Shown: positions 33,403-42,855, counted from the stretch's first letter. The stretch: 64,000 bases of DNA from Gemmatimonadales bacterium (GCA_009838765.1 VXQX01000081.1:94881-158880); one strand, 5' to 3'. The notes: generated by a model not told the origin, from the sequence alone. Made by a program: numbers and translations.

Positions 33403-34851
33403 TTGTCAGACGCGGTAACCCGGGCCGTCGCCCGCTCCGGCGCGGGGATCCTCCTCGCCGGCGTGTTCCTGTCCGCGTGCTCGACCGGTTCCGATGCGGA
33501 TGACACTGCCTCGGAGGACGGCCGGCTCCTGATCGATGGCGGCACGGTCGTCGTCATGGACGACGCCGGCACCGTCCTCGAGGGTGGCGCGGTGCTCGTG
33601 GAAGGGGACCGGATCTCGTCCATCCTCGATGGTGAAGCCCCCCGCCCCGCCGGCGCGCCGGTTCTCGACGCGACGGGGCACATCGTGATCCCGGGTCTCG
33701 TGAACACGCATGGCCACGCCGCCATGTCGCTCCTCCGGGGACTTGCCGACGACATGCCGCTGATGACGTGGCTGAACGAGCACATCTTCCCCGCCGAAGC
33801 CGAACTGGTCGATCCCGAGTTCGTCTATTGGGGGACGCTGCTCTCGTCCATCGAGATGCTGAAGAGCGGGACGACGACATTCGCGGACATGTACTACTTC
33901 CGGGATGACGCGGCGCGTGCGGTCATCGACGCGGGCATCCGCGCCGTCATGGGCCCGCATGTCATCGGCTTCCCCGCCCCCGACTTCGCCTCGCCGGCCG
34001 CGACGCTGGCCGACGCCGCCGAGTTCATGGAGGCGTATCGCGACCACCCCACGCTGGTTCCCGGTACGGCCGCCCACTCCCTTTACACGACCTCGCTGGA
34101 CGACGTGCGCGCCGCGCTGCGGTTGGCCATCGAGTACGATGCCCCGTTTCAGATCCACGCGGCCGAAGATGCGAGCGAGTTCGCGACGGCGACGGAACGG
34201 ACCGGGATGGGCGTGGTGGAGGCGCTGGAGTCCATCGGCGCCCTCCGCCCGGGGACCGTGCTCGCCCACTCCATCTACCTCTCGGACGACGACATCGAAC
34301 GCATCGCGGCCGGCGGCGCGGGCGTCTCGCACAACCCGCAGAGCAACCTCAAACTCGGGATCCCGAGGGCGGCGCCGGTCGTGGAGCTGCTCGCCGCCGG
34401 AGTCCCCGTGGGGCTGGGAACCGACGGCCCGGCGAGCAACAACGACCTCGACCTGTTCGACGAGATGGACGCCGCCGCCAAGCTCCACAAGTTCACGAAC
34501 GCCGACCCGACCGCGCTCCCGGCCGAGACCGTCTTCCGCATGGCCACGATGGGGGGCGCCCGCGTACTCAATCTTCACGACCGCATCGGCTCGCTCGAGC
34601 CGGGAAAGCGCGCGGACATCGTGCTGCTCGACACGCGGCGCGCCGGGCTCACGCCCCTCTACAACGTCTACTCCCACCTCGTGTACGCGGCTCGAGGGAG
34701 CGATGTCTCCACGGTCCTCGTGAACGGGCGCGTCGTCGTCAGCGCTGGAGAGGTGCTCACGGTCGACGAGGCGGAGGTCATGGAGCGGGCCCATACCTTC
34801 CGGGACCGGGTGCGGGAGGTCATCGCCCGGGTGGGCGAGGAGACGCGCTAG
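33403..34851 (+). CDS. Exported amidohydrolase of the SAH/MTA deaminase (ATZ/TRZ) type
   Basis: 482 residues from a TTG. The signal ends in LSAC, a lipobox. Metal ligands: HGH in VNTHGHAAMSLLRG, His in FQIHAAEDASE, His in VLAHSIYLS, and Asp in GLGTDGPASNNDLDLF. This pattern is that of the methylthioadenosine/S-adenosylhomocysteine and triazine deaminases (subtype III amidohydrolases). Those enzymes are cytoplasmic, whereas this one carries a lipoprotein signal, so the real substrate may be extracellular. Co-transcription with the peroxiredoxin is likely (gap of 3 bases). Confidence 0.82.
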   Translation: MSDAVTRAVARSGAGILLAGVFLSACSTGSDADDTASEDGRLLIDGGTVVVMDDAGTVLEGGAVLVEGDRISSILDGEAPRPAGAPVLDATGHIVIPGLVNTHGHAAMSLLRGLADDMPLMTWLNEHIFPAEAELVDPEFVYWGTLLSSIEMLKSGTTTFADMYYFRDDAARAVIDAGIRAVMGPHVIGFPAPDFASPAATLADAAEFMEAYRDHPTLVPGTAAHSLYTTSLDDVRAALRLAIEYDAPFQIHAAEDASEFATATERTGMGVVEALESIGALRPGTVLAHSIYLSDDDIERIAAGGAGVSHNPQSNLKLGIPRAAPVVELLAAGVPVGLGTDGPASNNDLDLFDEMDAAAKLHKFTNADPTALPAETVFRMATMGGARVLNLHDRIGSLEPGKRADIVLLDTRRAGLTPLYNVYSHLVYAARGSDVSTVLVNGRVVVSAGEVLTVDEAEVMERAHTFRDRVREVIARVGEETR

Positions 34852-34860
34852 GTCCAGGTG

Positions 34861-35481
34861 CTAGGCGCTGCTGGCGTGTCCCGGATGCGTGGGCGGCGTC
34901 CAGCCCGTCGCGGCGCGGCGTTCCTGCACGCAGCGCTTGAAGCGGAAGGCGTTCTCGGGCAGGGCGAAGTCCATCCCGTAGTTGTCGGGACCCACGGCGT
35001 CGACGCGGGCCACGATCACGCCGAGGTCGTCCCGCTCCATTGCTTCGACGAACGCTTCCCCGAACGCCATCGGCGAGTCCACGGCCACCGCGTGCTCGAT
35101 CCCCGCCCCGCGCGCGATCGCGGCGAGATCCGTGACGCCCGAGGTCGTGTGCGACTCGAACCCTCCCGTCGAGAGGAGGCTCCCGTTGTCGAAGATGATG
35201 TGGAGGAAGTTCCGGGGCCGGTAGCGTGCCAGCGTGGTGAAGGTGCCGAGGTTCATCAGCGCCGATCCGTCTCCGTCGAGCACGATCACCTTCTCGTGCG
35301 GCAGATGGTTCGCGAGGCCGAGGCCGATCGACGAGGCGAGTCCCATCGCGTGCTGCAGGTAGAAGAAGTTCTCGCGGTGGCCGAGGTCGTACAATTCCTG
35401 GGCGCACGCGCCCATGATCGTGACGACGAGCTTGTCCTCGATTTCCGGGTAGATCAACTCCAGGCAGTCCGCCCGCCGCAT
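34861..35481 (-). CDS. Thiamine-diphosphate decarboxylase, TPP-binding subunit (sulfopyruvate/phosphonopyruvate decarboxylase-like)
   Basis: 206 residues. The TPP-magnesium motif GDGSALMNLG...NFLHIIFDNGS is present at about residues 69-101, which is the C-terminal half of a pyruvate-decarboxylase-like enzyme. It matches the beta subunit of split enzymes such as ComDE sulfopyruvate decarboxylase or phosphonopyruvate decarboxylase. The partner gene lies 37 bases upstream on the same strand. The substrate is not determinable; neither coenzyme M nor phosphonate genes are visible nearby. Confidence 0.82.
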   Translation of the reverse strand: MRRADCLELIYPEIEDKLVVTIMGACAQELYDLGHRENFFYLQHAMGLASSIGLGLANHLPHEKVIVLDGDGSALMNLGTFTTLARYRPRNFLHIIFDNGSLLSTGGFESHTTSGVTDLAAIARGAGIEHAVAVDSPMAFGEAFVEAMERDDLGVIVARVDAVGPDNYGMDFALPENAFRFKRCVQERRAATGWTPPTHPGHASSA

Positions 35482-35518
35482 CAGCGCTCCTTCCCCCGCC
35501 CCGGTCGGCCGTCCCGCA

Positions 35519-36028
35519 TCACTCTTCCATGAGGTCGCGCGTCAGTAGCAGCGCGACGGGCGAGAGCGAACTCTGCGACAGCGTGTACGCCTCGGCGATC
35601 TCCTTCGCGACGAGCGCCGGATCCCTGGCGTGGTGGTAGGGGATATTGAGCGCCTGAAGCAAACCCTCCGTCACGATCCCGCCACGAGTGTGCCACGGGT
35701 ACGGCTCGCCCCAGTGGCCCCGGACCGCGATGAGCATGCAGAGCGGAACGGAGTAGAGCTGGGCGAGGGAGATGATCCCGTTCATCGCCGCGAAGAAGCC
35801 GTGGTTCTGCATGAGCAGGACGTGCGGCTCACCGGCGAAGTAGGCCCCGGCCGCGATGCCGACTGCCTCCTCCTCCTTGGCGACCTGGATGAGATCGACC
35901 TCGGGGTCGTCCTCGGCGCGCTGCAGGAGGAGACCGAGCCAGGTCTCCGGCAGGGCGGAGATGCTGCGGATGCCGGCGGCCCTGATCCCGTCGAAGACAG
36001 CCTTCGAGTTCTCGTAGGAGACGGTCAT
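35519..36028 (-). CDS. Thiamine-diphosphate decarboxylase, pyrimidine-binding subunit
   Basis: 169 residues from the ATG at 36028; a longer frame upstream is Arg-rich and unlikely. The Glu that activates TPP lies in AKEEEAVGIAAGAYFAG (about residues 51-67). NHGFFAAMNGIISLAQLY and RGHWGEPYPWHTRGG resemble ComD and phosphonopyruvate decarboxylase N-terminal halves. It forms an alpha/beta enzyme with the next gene. The pair is divergent from the nitrile hydratase operon; the 129-base gap may hold shared regulation. Confidence 0.82.
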   Translation of the reverse strand: MTVSYENSKAVFDGIRAAGIRSISALPETWLGLLLQRAEDDPEVDLIQVAKEEEAVGIAAGAYFAGEPHVLLMQNHGFFAAMNGIISLAQLYSVPLCMLIAVRGHWGEPYPWHTRGGIVTEGLLQALNIPYHHARDPALVAKEIAEAYTLSQSSLSPVALLLTRDLMEE

Positions 36029-36157
36029 GCGCCGAAGGGTGCGGGGACGGCTCGGGCCGCGCAATCCCGCTCGCGCGGCAACCCGCCGCGCCGAAACGGC
36101 AGACAGGTTGCGCTACGCGGCGGCCCGTGAACACCATGAACGCAACCAGGAGTGCGT

Positions 36158-36937
36158 ATGGACGAATCTGAAGGGCGGCCGGTCGGCCGGCGCGGGTTCA
36201 TCAGGGACGCGGCGGTGGGTGCGGCCGCCTTCGCCGCCCCGGGGAAACTGATGGGCAGCCAGGACGAGTCACACCGCCACAGTCACGAGCACGGCCACGA
36301 CCATGGCCACGACCACGATCACGAGCACCAGGACGTGCCGCCGGACATCGCCCTCCGAGTGCGGGCGCTGGAGTCCGTCCTCGTCGAGAAGGGGATGGTG
36401 GATTCGGCGGCGCTGGACGAGATCGTCGACACGTACGAGAACCGGATCGGTCCGCGGAACGGCGCCGAAGTCGTCGCCAGGGCCTGGGTCGACTCCGCAT
36501 ACCGCGAGCGCCTCCTCGCCGATGGGACGGCGGCGATCGGCGAACTCGGCCACCTCGGCGGCCAGGGCGAGCACATGAAGGTGGTGGCGAACACGCCGGA
36601 GGTGCACAACCTCGTCGTCTGCACTCTGTGCTCCTGCTACCCGTGGCCGACGCTGGGCCTCCCCCCCGTCTGGTACAAGTCCGCTCCCTTCCGGGCGAGG
36701 GCGGTGATCGAGCCGCGCGCCGTGCTGAGCGAGTTCGGTCTCGACGTGCCCGAGGATGTCGAGGTCCGCGTCTGGGACAGCACGGCGGAGATCCGCTATC
36801 TCGTTCTCCCGGAGCGGCCCGCCGGCACTGAGGACATGACCGAGGAAGAACTGGTGGGCATCGTGACCCGGGATTCGATGATCGGCGTGGCCCGAGTCGA
36901 AACGCCGTCCGGAGGCGAACCGGGAGGCGACGCGTGA
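36158..36937 (+). CDS. nthA: Cobalt-type nitrile hydratase alpha subunit with Tat signal and His-rich tract
   Basis: 259 residues, ATG at 36158 with AGGAG at 36148-36152. The metal-binding claw is C155-T-L-C158-S-C160, and Thr in CTLCSC marks the cobalt class (iron enzymes have CSLCSC). The catalytic domain is otherwise standard ([17 protein letters not shown], then [18 protein letters not shown]). Ahead of it are a twin-arginine signal (R11-R12, [19 protein letters not shown]) and a tract with ten His in residues 39-57. Nitrile hydratases are normally cytoplasmic; this one looks exported folded through Tat. It starts a three-gene operon. Thiocyanate hydrolase gamma is a less likely alternative because the subunit set differs. 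Confidence 0.88.
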   Translation: MDESEGRPVGRRGFIRDAAVGAAAFAAPGKLMGSQDESHRHSHEHGHDHGHDHDHEHQDVPPDIALRVRALESVLVEKGMVDSAALDEIVDTYENRIGPRNGAEVVARAWVDSAYRERLLADGTAAIGELGHLGGQGEHMKVVANTPEVHNLVVCTLCSCYPWPTLGLPPVWYKSAPFRARAVIEPRAVLSEFGLDVPEDVEVRVWDSTAEIRYLVLPERPAGTEDMTEEELVGIVTRDSMIGVARVETPSGGEPGGDA

Positions 36938-37590
36938 ACACGATCCACGACATGGGCGGCATGGACGGCTTCGGCCCGATCGAGCCCGAGGAGAACGAAC
37001 CCGTCTTCCACCACCGCTGGGAGGGGCGCGTATACGCCCTCACCAGGGCGGTCGGCCCGTGGGGCCGGGGGCGCGAATGGCCCTCCTTCCGCTATACGCT
37101 CGAGAGCATCCCGCCGGTCGAATACCTCGGCATGTCCTACTACGAGCGCTGGTTCCGGATGATGACGACCCGGCTGCTCGTGAGCGGCCTCATCTCCGAG
37201 ACCGAACTGGCGACGGGTTACCCGGATCCGGGGGCGCCGCGGCCGGAGCTGCTCCCGCCCTCGAACACCGGGGCGCCGGGCGCCGGGCTTCTCGACCTGG
37301 ATGTAACGGCTCGCTTCGGACCGAACGACCGGGTGCGCGCGCGCAACCTCCACCCGCGCGGCCACACGCGGCAGCCGCGCTACGTCCGCGGGCGGCGGGG
37401 AACCGTGGTCGAGGACTACGGTGTCTACGCGCTGCAGGACACGGACGAGGACGGCCGGCGTCCCCTCGACCGCCGTCCGCAGCACGTCTACTCGGTGCGC
37501 TTCGAAGCGCGGGAACTGTGGGGCGAGCGGGCCGCCGCGAGCGACGCGATCTACGTCGACCTGTGGGAAGACTACCTGGAGCCGGCGTGA
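36934..37590 (+). CDS. nthB: Nitrile hydratase beta subunit
   Basis: 218 residues from a GTG overlapping the alpha stop (GTGA). The N-terminus [18 protein letters not shown] is the classic beta-subunit opening. The C-terminal part has GDRVRA-like [20 protein letters not shown] followed by [15 protein letters not shown] and the ending [13 protein letters not shown]...[12 protein letters not shown] typical of the family. It has no export signal of its own, so if the enzyme is exported the beta subunit must ride with the Tat-tagged alpha subunit. It couples to the accessory gene by a TGATGA overlap. Confidence 0.92.
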   Translation: MNTIHDMGGMDGFGPIEPEENEPVFHHRWEGRVYALTRAVGPWGRGREWPSFRYTLESIPPVEYLGMSYYERWFRMMTTRLLVSGLISETELATGYPDPGAPRPELLPPSNTGAPGAGLLDLDVTARFGPNDRVRARNLHPRGHTRQPRYVRGRRGTVVEDYGVYALQDTDEDGRRPLDRRPQHVYSVRFEARELWGERAAASDAIYVDLWEDYLEPA

Positions 37591-38012
37591 TGACGAGCGC
37601 CGGAGGGGGCGGTGCCGTCCGGGGGGGGTTCGACCGGGGCGGGGTCGAGCGGGTCGACGCGGAACGTCTCGCGGCGCTCCCTCCCATGCCCGCGGATGAC
37701 GACGGCCCGGCGTTCGAGGCGCCGTGGCAGGCGCAGGCCTTCGCGCTCGCCGTGAAGCTCTCCGAGGAGGGGCACTTCACCTGGAAGGAGTGGGCCGGGA
37801 CGCTCGCCGACGAACTCGCCGAGGCGGAAGCGCGCGGCGAACCGGACGACGGCTCCCGGTACTACCACCACTGGGTCGCCGCCCTCGAACGGCTCGTCGT
37901 CGACCGCCGGCTCAGCACCGCAGCGGCCCTCGACGATCGCAGGGAGGCGTGGGCGGACGCCTACCGCCACACCCCTCACGGCCAACCCGTCGAACTGCGC
38001 CGCACCGACTGA
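37590..38012 (+). CDS. Nitrile hydratase accessory/activator protein (P14K/NhlE-like)
   Basis: 140 residues from the ATG at 37590, whose first base is the last base of the beta stop; GTG at 37587 is an alternative. The core FEAPWQAQAFALAVKLSEEGHFTWKEWA, given in parts, and YYHHWVAALERLVVDRRL match the short activator that inserts cobalt into nitrile hydratase by subunit exchange. It resembles a beta-subunit N-terminal half, as expected for the family. It has no export signal. This supports metal loading in the cytoplasm before any export of the enzyme. Confidence 0.85.
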   Translation: MTSAGGGGAVRGGFDRGGVERVDAERLAALPPMPADDDGPAFEAPWQAQAFALAVKLSEEGHFTWKEWAGTLADELAEAEARGEPDDGSRYYHHWVAALERLVVDRRLSTAAALDDRREAWADAYRHTPHGQPVELRRTD

Positions 38013-38023
38013 ACACAGCCACG

Positions 38024-38039
38024 CGTTCCCGCGGGAACG
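38024..38039. repeat. Perfect 16-bp palindrome CGTTCCCGCGGGAACG
   Basis: Second perfect copy of the palindrome at 13686-13701, with the same flanking CG on the left and T on the right. It lies in the 52-base gap between the nitrile hydratase accessory gene and the sortilin-like gene, 26 bases before the latter's ATG. Confidence 0.6.
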
Positions 38040-38064
38040 TCTTTCTCGAAGCTGGGAGGCGACG

Positions 38065-41000
38065 ATGCGCCATCACGATCACTCCCCGTCGCTCGGGACC
38101 CTCTTCTCGATCTTCCTGATCTCCGCCCTCGCCTGTGCGGATCCGGGCGACGCACCGGATCCGGAAGCGGCCGGCGGGATGCCGGGCGGCTCGGTCGACG
38201 CCTCGGTGCTCCAGGTGCTGGAGTGGCGGCCCATCGGGCCTTGGCGGGGCGGCAAGTCGATCGCTGGATCCGGGCATCCGACCGAGCCCGGCGTGTTCTA
38301 CATGGGGAGCACGAACGGGGGCGGCGTCTGGAAGACGGACGATGCCGGGGTAAGCTGGCACAACCTGTCGGACGGGCACTTCGGGACGACGACGGTCTCT
38401 TCGCTGGCGATCTCGGAGTCGGATCCCGACATCCTCTACGTCGGCACGGGGGATGTCTCTTTCCGCACCAACATCTCGCGCGGCGACGGCATCTACCGCT
38501 CCGACGACGCCGGACGCACGTGGCGGAACATGGGGCTGGCGGACACCCGGAACCTCTCCGCGATCGAGGTCCACCCGCGCGATCCCAACCTCGTTTACGC
38601 CGCATCGCACGGGCACGGCTTCATCCCGGACGAGAACCGCGGCGTGTACCGCTCCCGCGACGGCGGCGAGACGTGGGAACGCGTCCTGTACGTGGACGAC
38701 GAGACCGGGGTCATCGACCTCGTCATGGATCGGAGCGCGCCCGGCACGCTCTACGCCGCGACGTGGAACGGACGCCGTTTTCCGTGGACGATCAAGGATG
38801 CGGGACCCCGCAACGGGATCTGGAAGTCGACCGACGGGGGAGATTCCTGGGAGGAGATCACAACGGCGCCGGGACTCCCGGCGGGCCTCAAGGGGCGGAT
38901 CTCGCTCGACGTTTCCCGGTCGCGGCCGAATCGGGTGTGGGCGCTGATGACCGCCGAGGGCGATGGGACGGGCGGCCTCTACACTGCCGACGCGCCCGGG
39001 CAGGCGGCCTGGCGGCCGTGCCGCGACTACTACTGCTCCGGCAACGGGCTCTACCGCTCGGAGGACGGCGGCGGCAGCTGGGAGCGGGTGGCCGACAACC
39101 CCAACTTCTTCCAGCGCCCGTGGTACTACACGCACGTCGAGGCCGACCCCACCGACCCGGACGTCGTGTACGTGCTCAACACTTCGATCTGGAAGTCGAC
39201 GGACGGGGGCGAGAGCTTCACCGCCCTCACCACGCTCCCGCACGGCGACCACCATGCCCTGTGGATCGACCCCACGGACGCGCGCCGCATGCTGGGCGGG
39301 GGCGACGGCGGCGCCACCGTGACGCTCAACGGCGGCCGCACCTGGTCGTCGGTCGAGAACCAGCCCACGGGCCAGATGTACAACGCCTCGGTGGACGACG
39401 ATTTCCCCTACAACGTGTGCGCCCCACAGCAGGACAACACGAGCATCTGCGTGCCCAGCCGCTCCGACGAAGGGGCGATCTGGGACTACCAGCGCTGGAC
39501 GACGGCGGCGGCCGAGAACGGCGGGATCGCGGTCCACCCCGACCGGCTCGACGTGAGCTACGGCGGCGACCACCACTGGATCGCGCGCGTGGACCGCTCG
39601 ACCGGCGAGCGCCGGTGGATCAACGTGTGGGGCGAGAACTACTACGGCACGGGCGAGGACCAGCTCCGCTACCGCCAGGTGTGGGACGTCAAGCTCTTCC
39701 TCTCGCCGCACGACCCCGACGTGATGTACACGGCCACGCAATTCGTCCACCGTTCGACGGACGAGGGCGAGAGCTGGGCGGACATCTCCCCCGATCTCAC
39801 GCGCGCCGACGAGACCCGCTTCGAAGCGACCCTCCCCTCGGATCGCGGCGAGTTCTGGGGCCTCACGCGGGAGAACGTGGGGATCGAGTGGTACGCAGCG
39901 ATCGCGAGCATCGCGGAGTCGCCCCTGCGGGAAGGGGTGCTGTGGACGGGCTCGAACGACGGCCTCGTATATGTCTCGACGGACGGCGGCGGGAGCTGGG
40001 AGAACGTCACGCCACCGGACATGGAGCCCGATACGTGGGTGAGCGTCGTCGAGCCTTCCGGGCACGATCCGGCGGCGGCCTATGTCTCCGCGAACCGGCA
40101 CATGATGGGGGATGACGCCCCGTCGGTGTGGGCGACAGCCGACTACGGAACCACCTGGCGCCGCATCGACGCGGACTTCCCGGACGACGATTTCGTGTGG
40201 GTGGTGCGTGACGATGACGAACAGCCCGGGCTCCTGTACGCCGGCGCGGAGTGGAGCGGCGTGTGGGTGAGCCTGGATGACGGGGAGAACTGGCACTCGC
40301 TGCGGCTCAACCTGCCCGTGACGCCGGTGCGCGACCTCAAGTTGAAGGAGGGCGACATCGTCGCGGCCACGCACGGACGCGCGCACTGGATCCTGGACGA
40401 CATCTCGCCGCTTCGGCAGTTGGCGGCCGCGGGCCTGACGATTCGCGCCGACGGTGGCGGGCCGAGCGCGGAGGATGGAGTTCGGCTGTTCACGCCGCGC
40501 CCCACCATCCGCTTCCGGGAGACGGTGACCCGGGCGACGTTCGGCGGCCTCTTCATGCCGAACCCGCCGAGCGGCGTCGTCTTTCGCTACTACCTGCCCC
40601 AGGCCCCCGAGGGGGAGGTCCGCCTGTCGATCCACGAGGCGGGCGATGACGAGACCGACGGGGACGAGATCCGCACCTTCTCGAGCCTGGGCGTCGCTCC
40701 CGAGCCGGGACCCGACCTCATCGACCCGGCGGACCTCGTGGAGCCAGGGCTCCCCGCCGAAGCCGGGGCCAACGCCTTCGAGTGGGACATGCGCTATCCG
40801 GAGCCCGTCGACTGGGTCCCGAAGACGCTGTACCGGCACCGCGATCCGTACGGGCCGCTGGCGCCCCCGGGACGTTACGAGGCGCGGCTGACCGTGGGCG
40901 GCGAGACGGTCTCGGTCCCGTTCGAGCTCGTGCCGGACCCGCGTGTCGCGACGCCGCAGGCCGAGTTCGACGAGCAGTTCGACTTCCTGATGGCGATCCG

Positions 41001-41412
41001 GGAGAAGATCGGCGAGAACCACCGCGCCGTGTCCCGCATCCACGGCTTGAGGAGGAGGATCGTGGCGGCGATCGAGGCCGCGCAGGGGACGGCGGGCGCC
41101 GCGGACATCGCCCGCGCCGGGGCCGAACTCGACGCCCGGCTGTGGGAGATCGAGGACCAGCTGCGCCAGTTCCGGCCGTCGCGGGAGCACCGCGCCAAGC
41201 AGGAACTCATCAACTGGCCGGTCCGCCTCGACGACAAGTTCGCGAAGCTGCTCGAACACGCCGAGGCGTCCGACGCGGCACCCACTTCCCGCGACCGCAT
41301 GCTGTTCGACGACCTGTCCGAACGTCAGGAGGAACAGATCGAGGAACTCGGCTTCGTCGAAGAAGGTGAAGCCGCCCGTTTCTTCGACCAAGCCGAGCCC
41401 GGAGGTCCATGA
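38065..41412 (+). CDS. Sortilin/VPS10-type BNR-repeat lipoprotein
   Basis: 1115 residues. The signal ends in LISALAC, a lipobox. Multiple Asp-box (BNR) repeats are seen in the first 700 residues: GGVWKTDDAGVSWHN, GIYRSDDAGRTWRN, GVYRSRDGGETWER, GIWKSTDGGDSWEE, LYRSEDGGGSWERV and FVHRSTDEGESWAD. They form a propeller like sortilin or sialidase. The C-terminal ~300 residues form a beta domain (APPGRYEARLTVGGETVS) and a helical end, common in proteins annotated as glycosyl hydrolases. No sialidase active-site set was identified, so enzymatic activity is doubtful. It is probably a surface or periplasmic binding protein. Confidence 0.85.
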   Translation: MRHHDHSPSLGTLFSIFLISALACADPGDAPDPEAAGGMPGGSVDASVLQVLEWRPIGPWRGGKSIAGSGHPTEPGVFYMGSTNGGGVWKTDDAGVSWHNLSDGHFGTTTVSSLAISESDPDILYVGTGDVSFRTNISRGDGIYRSDDAGRTWRNMGLADTRNLSAIEVHPRDPNLVYAASHGHGFIPDENRGVYRSRDGGETWERVLYVDDETGVIDLVMDRSAPGTLYAATWNGRRFPWTIKDAGPRNGIWKSTDGGDSWEEITTAPGLPAGLKGRISLDVSRSRPNRVWALMTAEGDGTGGLYTADAPGQAAWRPCRDYYCSGNGLYRSEDGGGSWERVADNPNFFQRPWYYTHVEADPTDPDVVYVLNTSIWKSTDGGESFTALTTLPHGDHHALWIDPTDARRMLGGGDGGATVTLNGGRTWSSVENQPTGQMYNASVDDDFPYNVCAPQQDNTSICVPSRSDEGAIWDYQRWTTAAAENGGIAVHPDRLDVSYGGDHHWIARVDRSTGERRWINVWGENYYGTGEDQLRYRQVWDVKLFLSPHDPDVMYTATQFVHRSTDEGESWADISPDLTRADETRFEATLPSDRGEFWGLTRENVGIEWYAAIASIAESPLREGVLWTGSNDGLVYVSTDGGGSWENVTPPDMEPDTWVSVVEPSGHDPAAAYVSANRHMMGDDAPSVWATADYGTTWRRIDADFPDDDFVWVVRDDDEQPGLLYAGAEWSGVWVSLDDGENWHSLRLNLPVTPVRDLKLKEGDIVAATHGRAHWILDDISPLRQLAAAGLTIRADGGGPSAEDGVRLFTPRPTIRFRETVTRATFGGLFMPNPPSGVVFRYYLPQAPEGEVRLSIHEAGDDETDGDEIRTFSSLGVAPEPGPDLIDPADLVEPGLPAEAGANAFEWDMRYPEPVDWVPKTLYRHRDPYGPLAPPGRYEARLTVGGETVSVPFELVPDPRVATPQAEFDEQFDFLMAIREKIGENHRAVSRIHGLRRRIVAAIEAAQGTAGAADIARAGAELDARLWEIEDQLRQFRPSREHRAKQELINWPVRLDDKFAKLLEHAEASDAAPTSRDRMLFDDLSERQEEQIEELGFVEEGEAARFFDQAEPGGP

Positions 41413-41445
41413 ACCACGACTGACTGCGGCAAGCCCGGACGGCGG

Positions 41446-42855
41446 CTAGCGCCGCCAGACGCCGACGCCGTTTTCGTAGACGATCTCGGTTCCGTACGGG
41501 CGCGACAGCTCGGCGAGGTGCTCGATGATCTCGCGGCCCAGTTCTTCGGGCGCGATCCGGGGGGTGCCTCGCCGGCCCCTCGGCGCCTTCCAGCTCAGTT
41601 CGATGGGGTGGAAGATGATCTCCACCACCTCTTCTCCCTCGAAGGTCGCGACGGGGACCACGCTCTCGTACCACTCGGACCCGATGGGGAAGCCCGTCGT
41701 CGGGTTGCCGTCCTCGTCCACCTGGAAGCGCGTGTCGTAGATCTCCGACGCGAGCCGGTCGAGCGGGATCCCGTAGCGGTCGCGCTGGTCGGAGGGCATG
41801 GGGTCGATCGTCTCGTTCTGGAAGATGAAGTTCGCGAGCGAGTAGAAGATCGGCCGTCCCCTGTAGATCTCCACTCCGCGCAACTGGTGCGGGCCGTGGA
41901 TGATGAACGTGACCGCCCCCGCGTCGATCGTCTGCCGCGCGAACTCCTCCATCCACGCGGGCGCCGTCACGAAGGCGTTGCCGGGCTCGTGCGAGTGGCT
42001 GTTGACGACGACGTAGTCGGCCTGGTCCGTCGCGTTGCGTACCTCGTGCAGCACCCGCTCGCGGTCCTCGTCGTTCAGTGAGACGGTCGCGCGGTCCTCG
42101 CCACCCGGGAACACCGTGGAACCGAACACGCGAACCGGGGCGTCCTCGTTGTCCGACACGTCCGCCCCCTGCCTGCGCGCCACATCCCGCAGCGCGGCGA
42201 TCGTCTCCGGCGATCCCTCGTAGCGCGTGCTCAGCCGCAGCGGGTTCAGCCCCGGCCGTCCCTGCACCGTGGGCCCGGCCTTCCCGGCGCGCGACATGGG
42301 CGTGAAGGTGGACGCCATCCCGATGAGGGCGATCCGGCCCTTCGGCGTCTCGAGATACCCGGGGCGGCTGGCCCAGCCGAGGTTCTCGCCCGTTCCTGAA
42401 TGGATGAGCCCCCATTCGTCCATCAGCCGGTTCGTGAGGCGCATGCCCTCGACCCCGTAGTCCGTCGAGTGGTTGTTCGCCCGGTTGTAGAGGTTGAACC
42501 CCATGTCCACGAGGTCCTTCAGCGTCTCGGGCGAACCCACCTCGTAGTTGCCGCCGTTCTCCGCCGCCGGCCAGCCGGTGAACTCCTGCAGCCGGAACAC
42601 CGACTGCTCGAGGTTGAGGAACGCGGCATCCGTCGCGCGAATGATGTTGGCGAGATCGTGGAAGCCCGGATCCCCGGGATGATCGAACGGCGCCGTGCGC
42701 CGGTTCATGATCACGTCCCCCACCGCGGACAGCGTCCAGCGGGTCTCCGAGTCGATGGGCGAACGGCTCTGCGCCCGGATCTCGGACCCGACGGCGGGCG
42801 CCAGAGCGGCGAGGGATAGAACGAAGCGGAGAGCGAAACGAGTGGGACGGCGCAT
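41446..42855 (-). CDS. CapA family metallophosphatase (PgsA-like)
   Basis: 469 residues with a signal peptide ending at EIRAQS. CapA motifs: AVGDVIMNRR (about 44-53), FLNLEQSVF, NRANNHSTDYGVEGM (the NxNNH-type metal block, about 132-146), VVNSHSHEPGN and IIHGPHQLRGVEIYRGRPIFYSLANF in parts. The family belongs to the calcineurin-like metallophosphatases linked to capsule (poly-gamma-glutamate) synthesis, but no capsule genes lie here. It is convergent with the sortilin-like gene. An AGGAGG ribosome-binding site (complement at 42861-42866) directly abuts the 160-bp palindromic element. Confidence 0.85.
   Translation of the reverse strand: MRRPTRFALRFVLSLAALAPAVGSEIRAQSRSPIDSETRWTLSAVGDVIMNRRTAPFDHPGDPGFHDLANIIRATDAAFLNLEQSVFRLQEFTGWPAAENGGNYEVGSPETLKDLVDMGFNLYNRANNHSTDYGVEGMRLTNRLMDEWGLIHSGTGENLGWASRPGYLETPKGRIALIGMASTFTPMSRAGKAGPTVQGRPGLNPLRLSTRYEGSPETIAALRDVARRQGADVSDNEDAPVRVFGSTVFPGGEDRATVSLNDEDRERVLHEVRNATDQADYVVVNSHSHEPGNAFVTAPAWMEEFARQTIDAGAVTFIIHGPHQLRGVEIYRGRPIFYSLANFIFQNETIDPMPSDQRDRYGIPLDRLASEIYDTRFQVDEDGNPTTGFPIGSEWYESVVPVATFEGEEVVEIIFHPIELSWKAPRGRRGTPRIAPEELGREIIEHLAELSRPYGTEIVYENGVGVWRR

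Noticed and set aside
37912..41391. Minus-strand open frame of 1159 codons antisense to the sortilin-like gene
   Set aside because: The translation is Arg/Val/Asp-rich without any domain, and the plus strand encodes clear BNR repeats and a lipobox. Long antisense frames are expected at this GC content.
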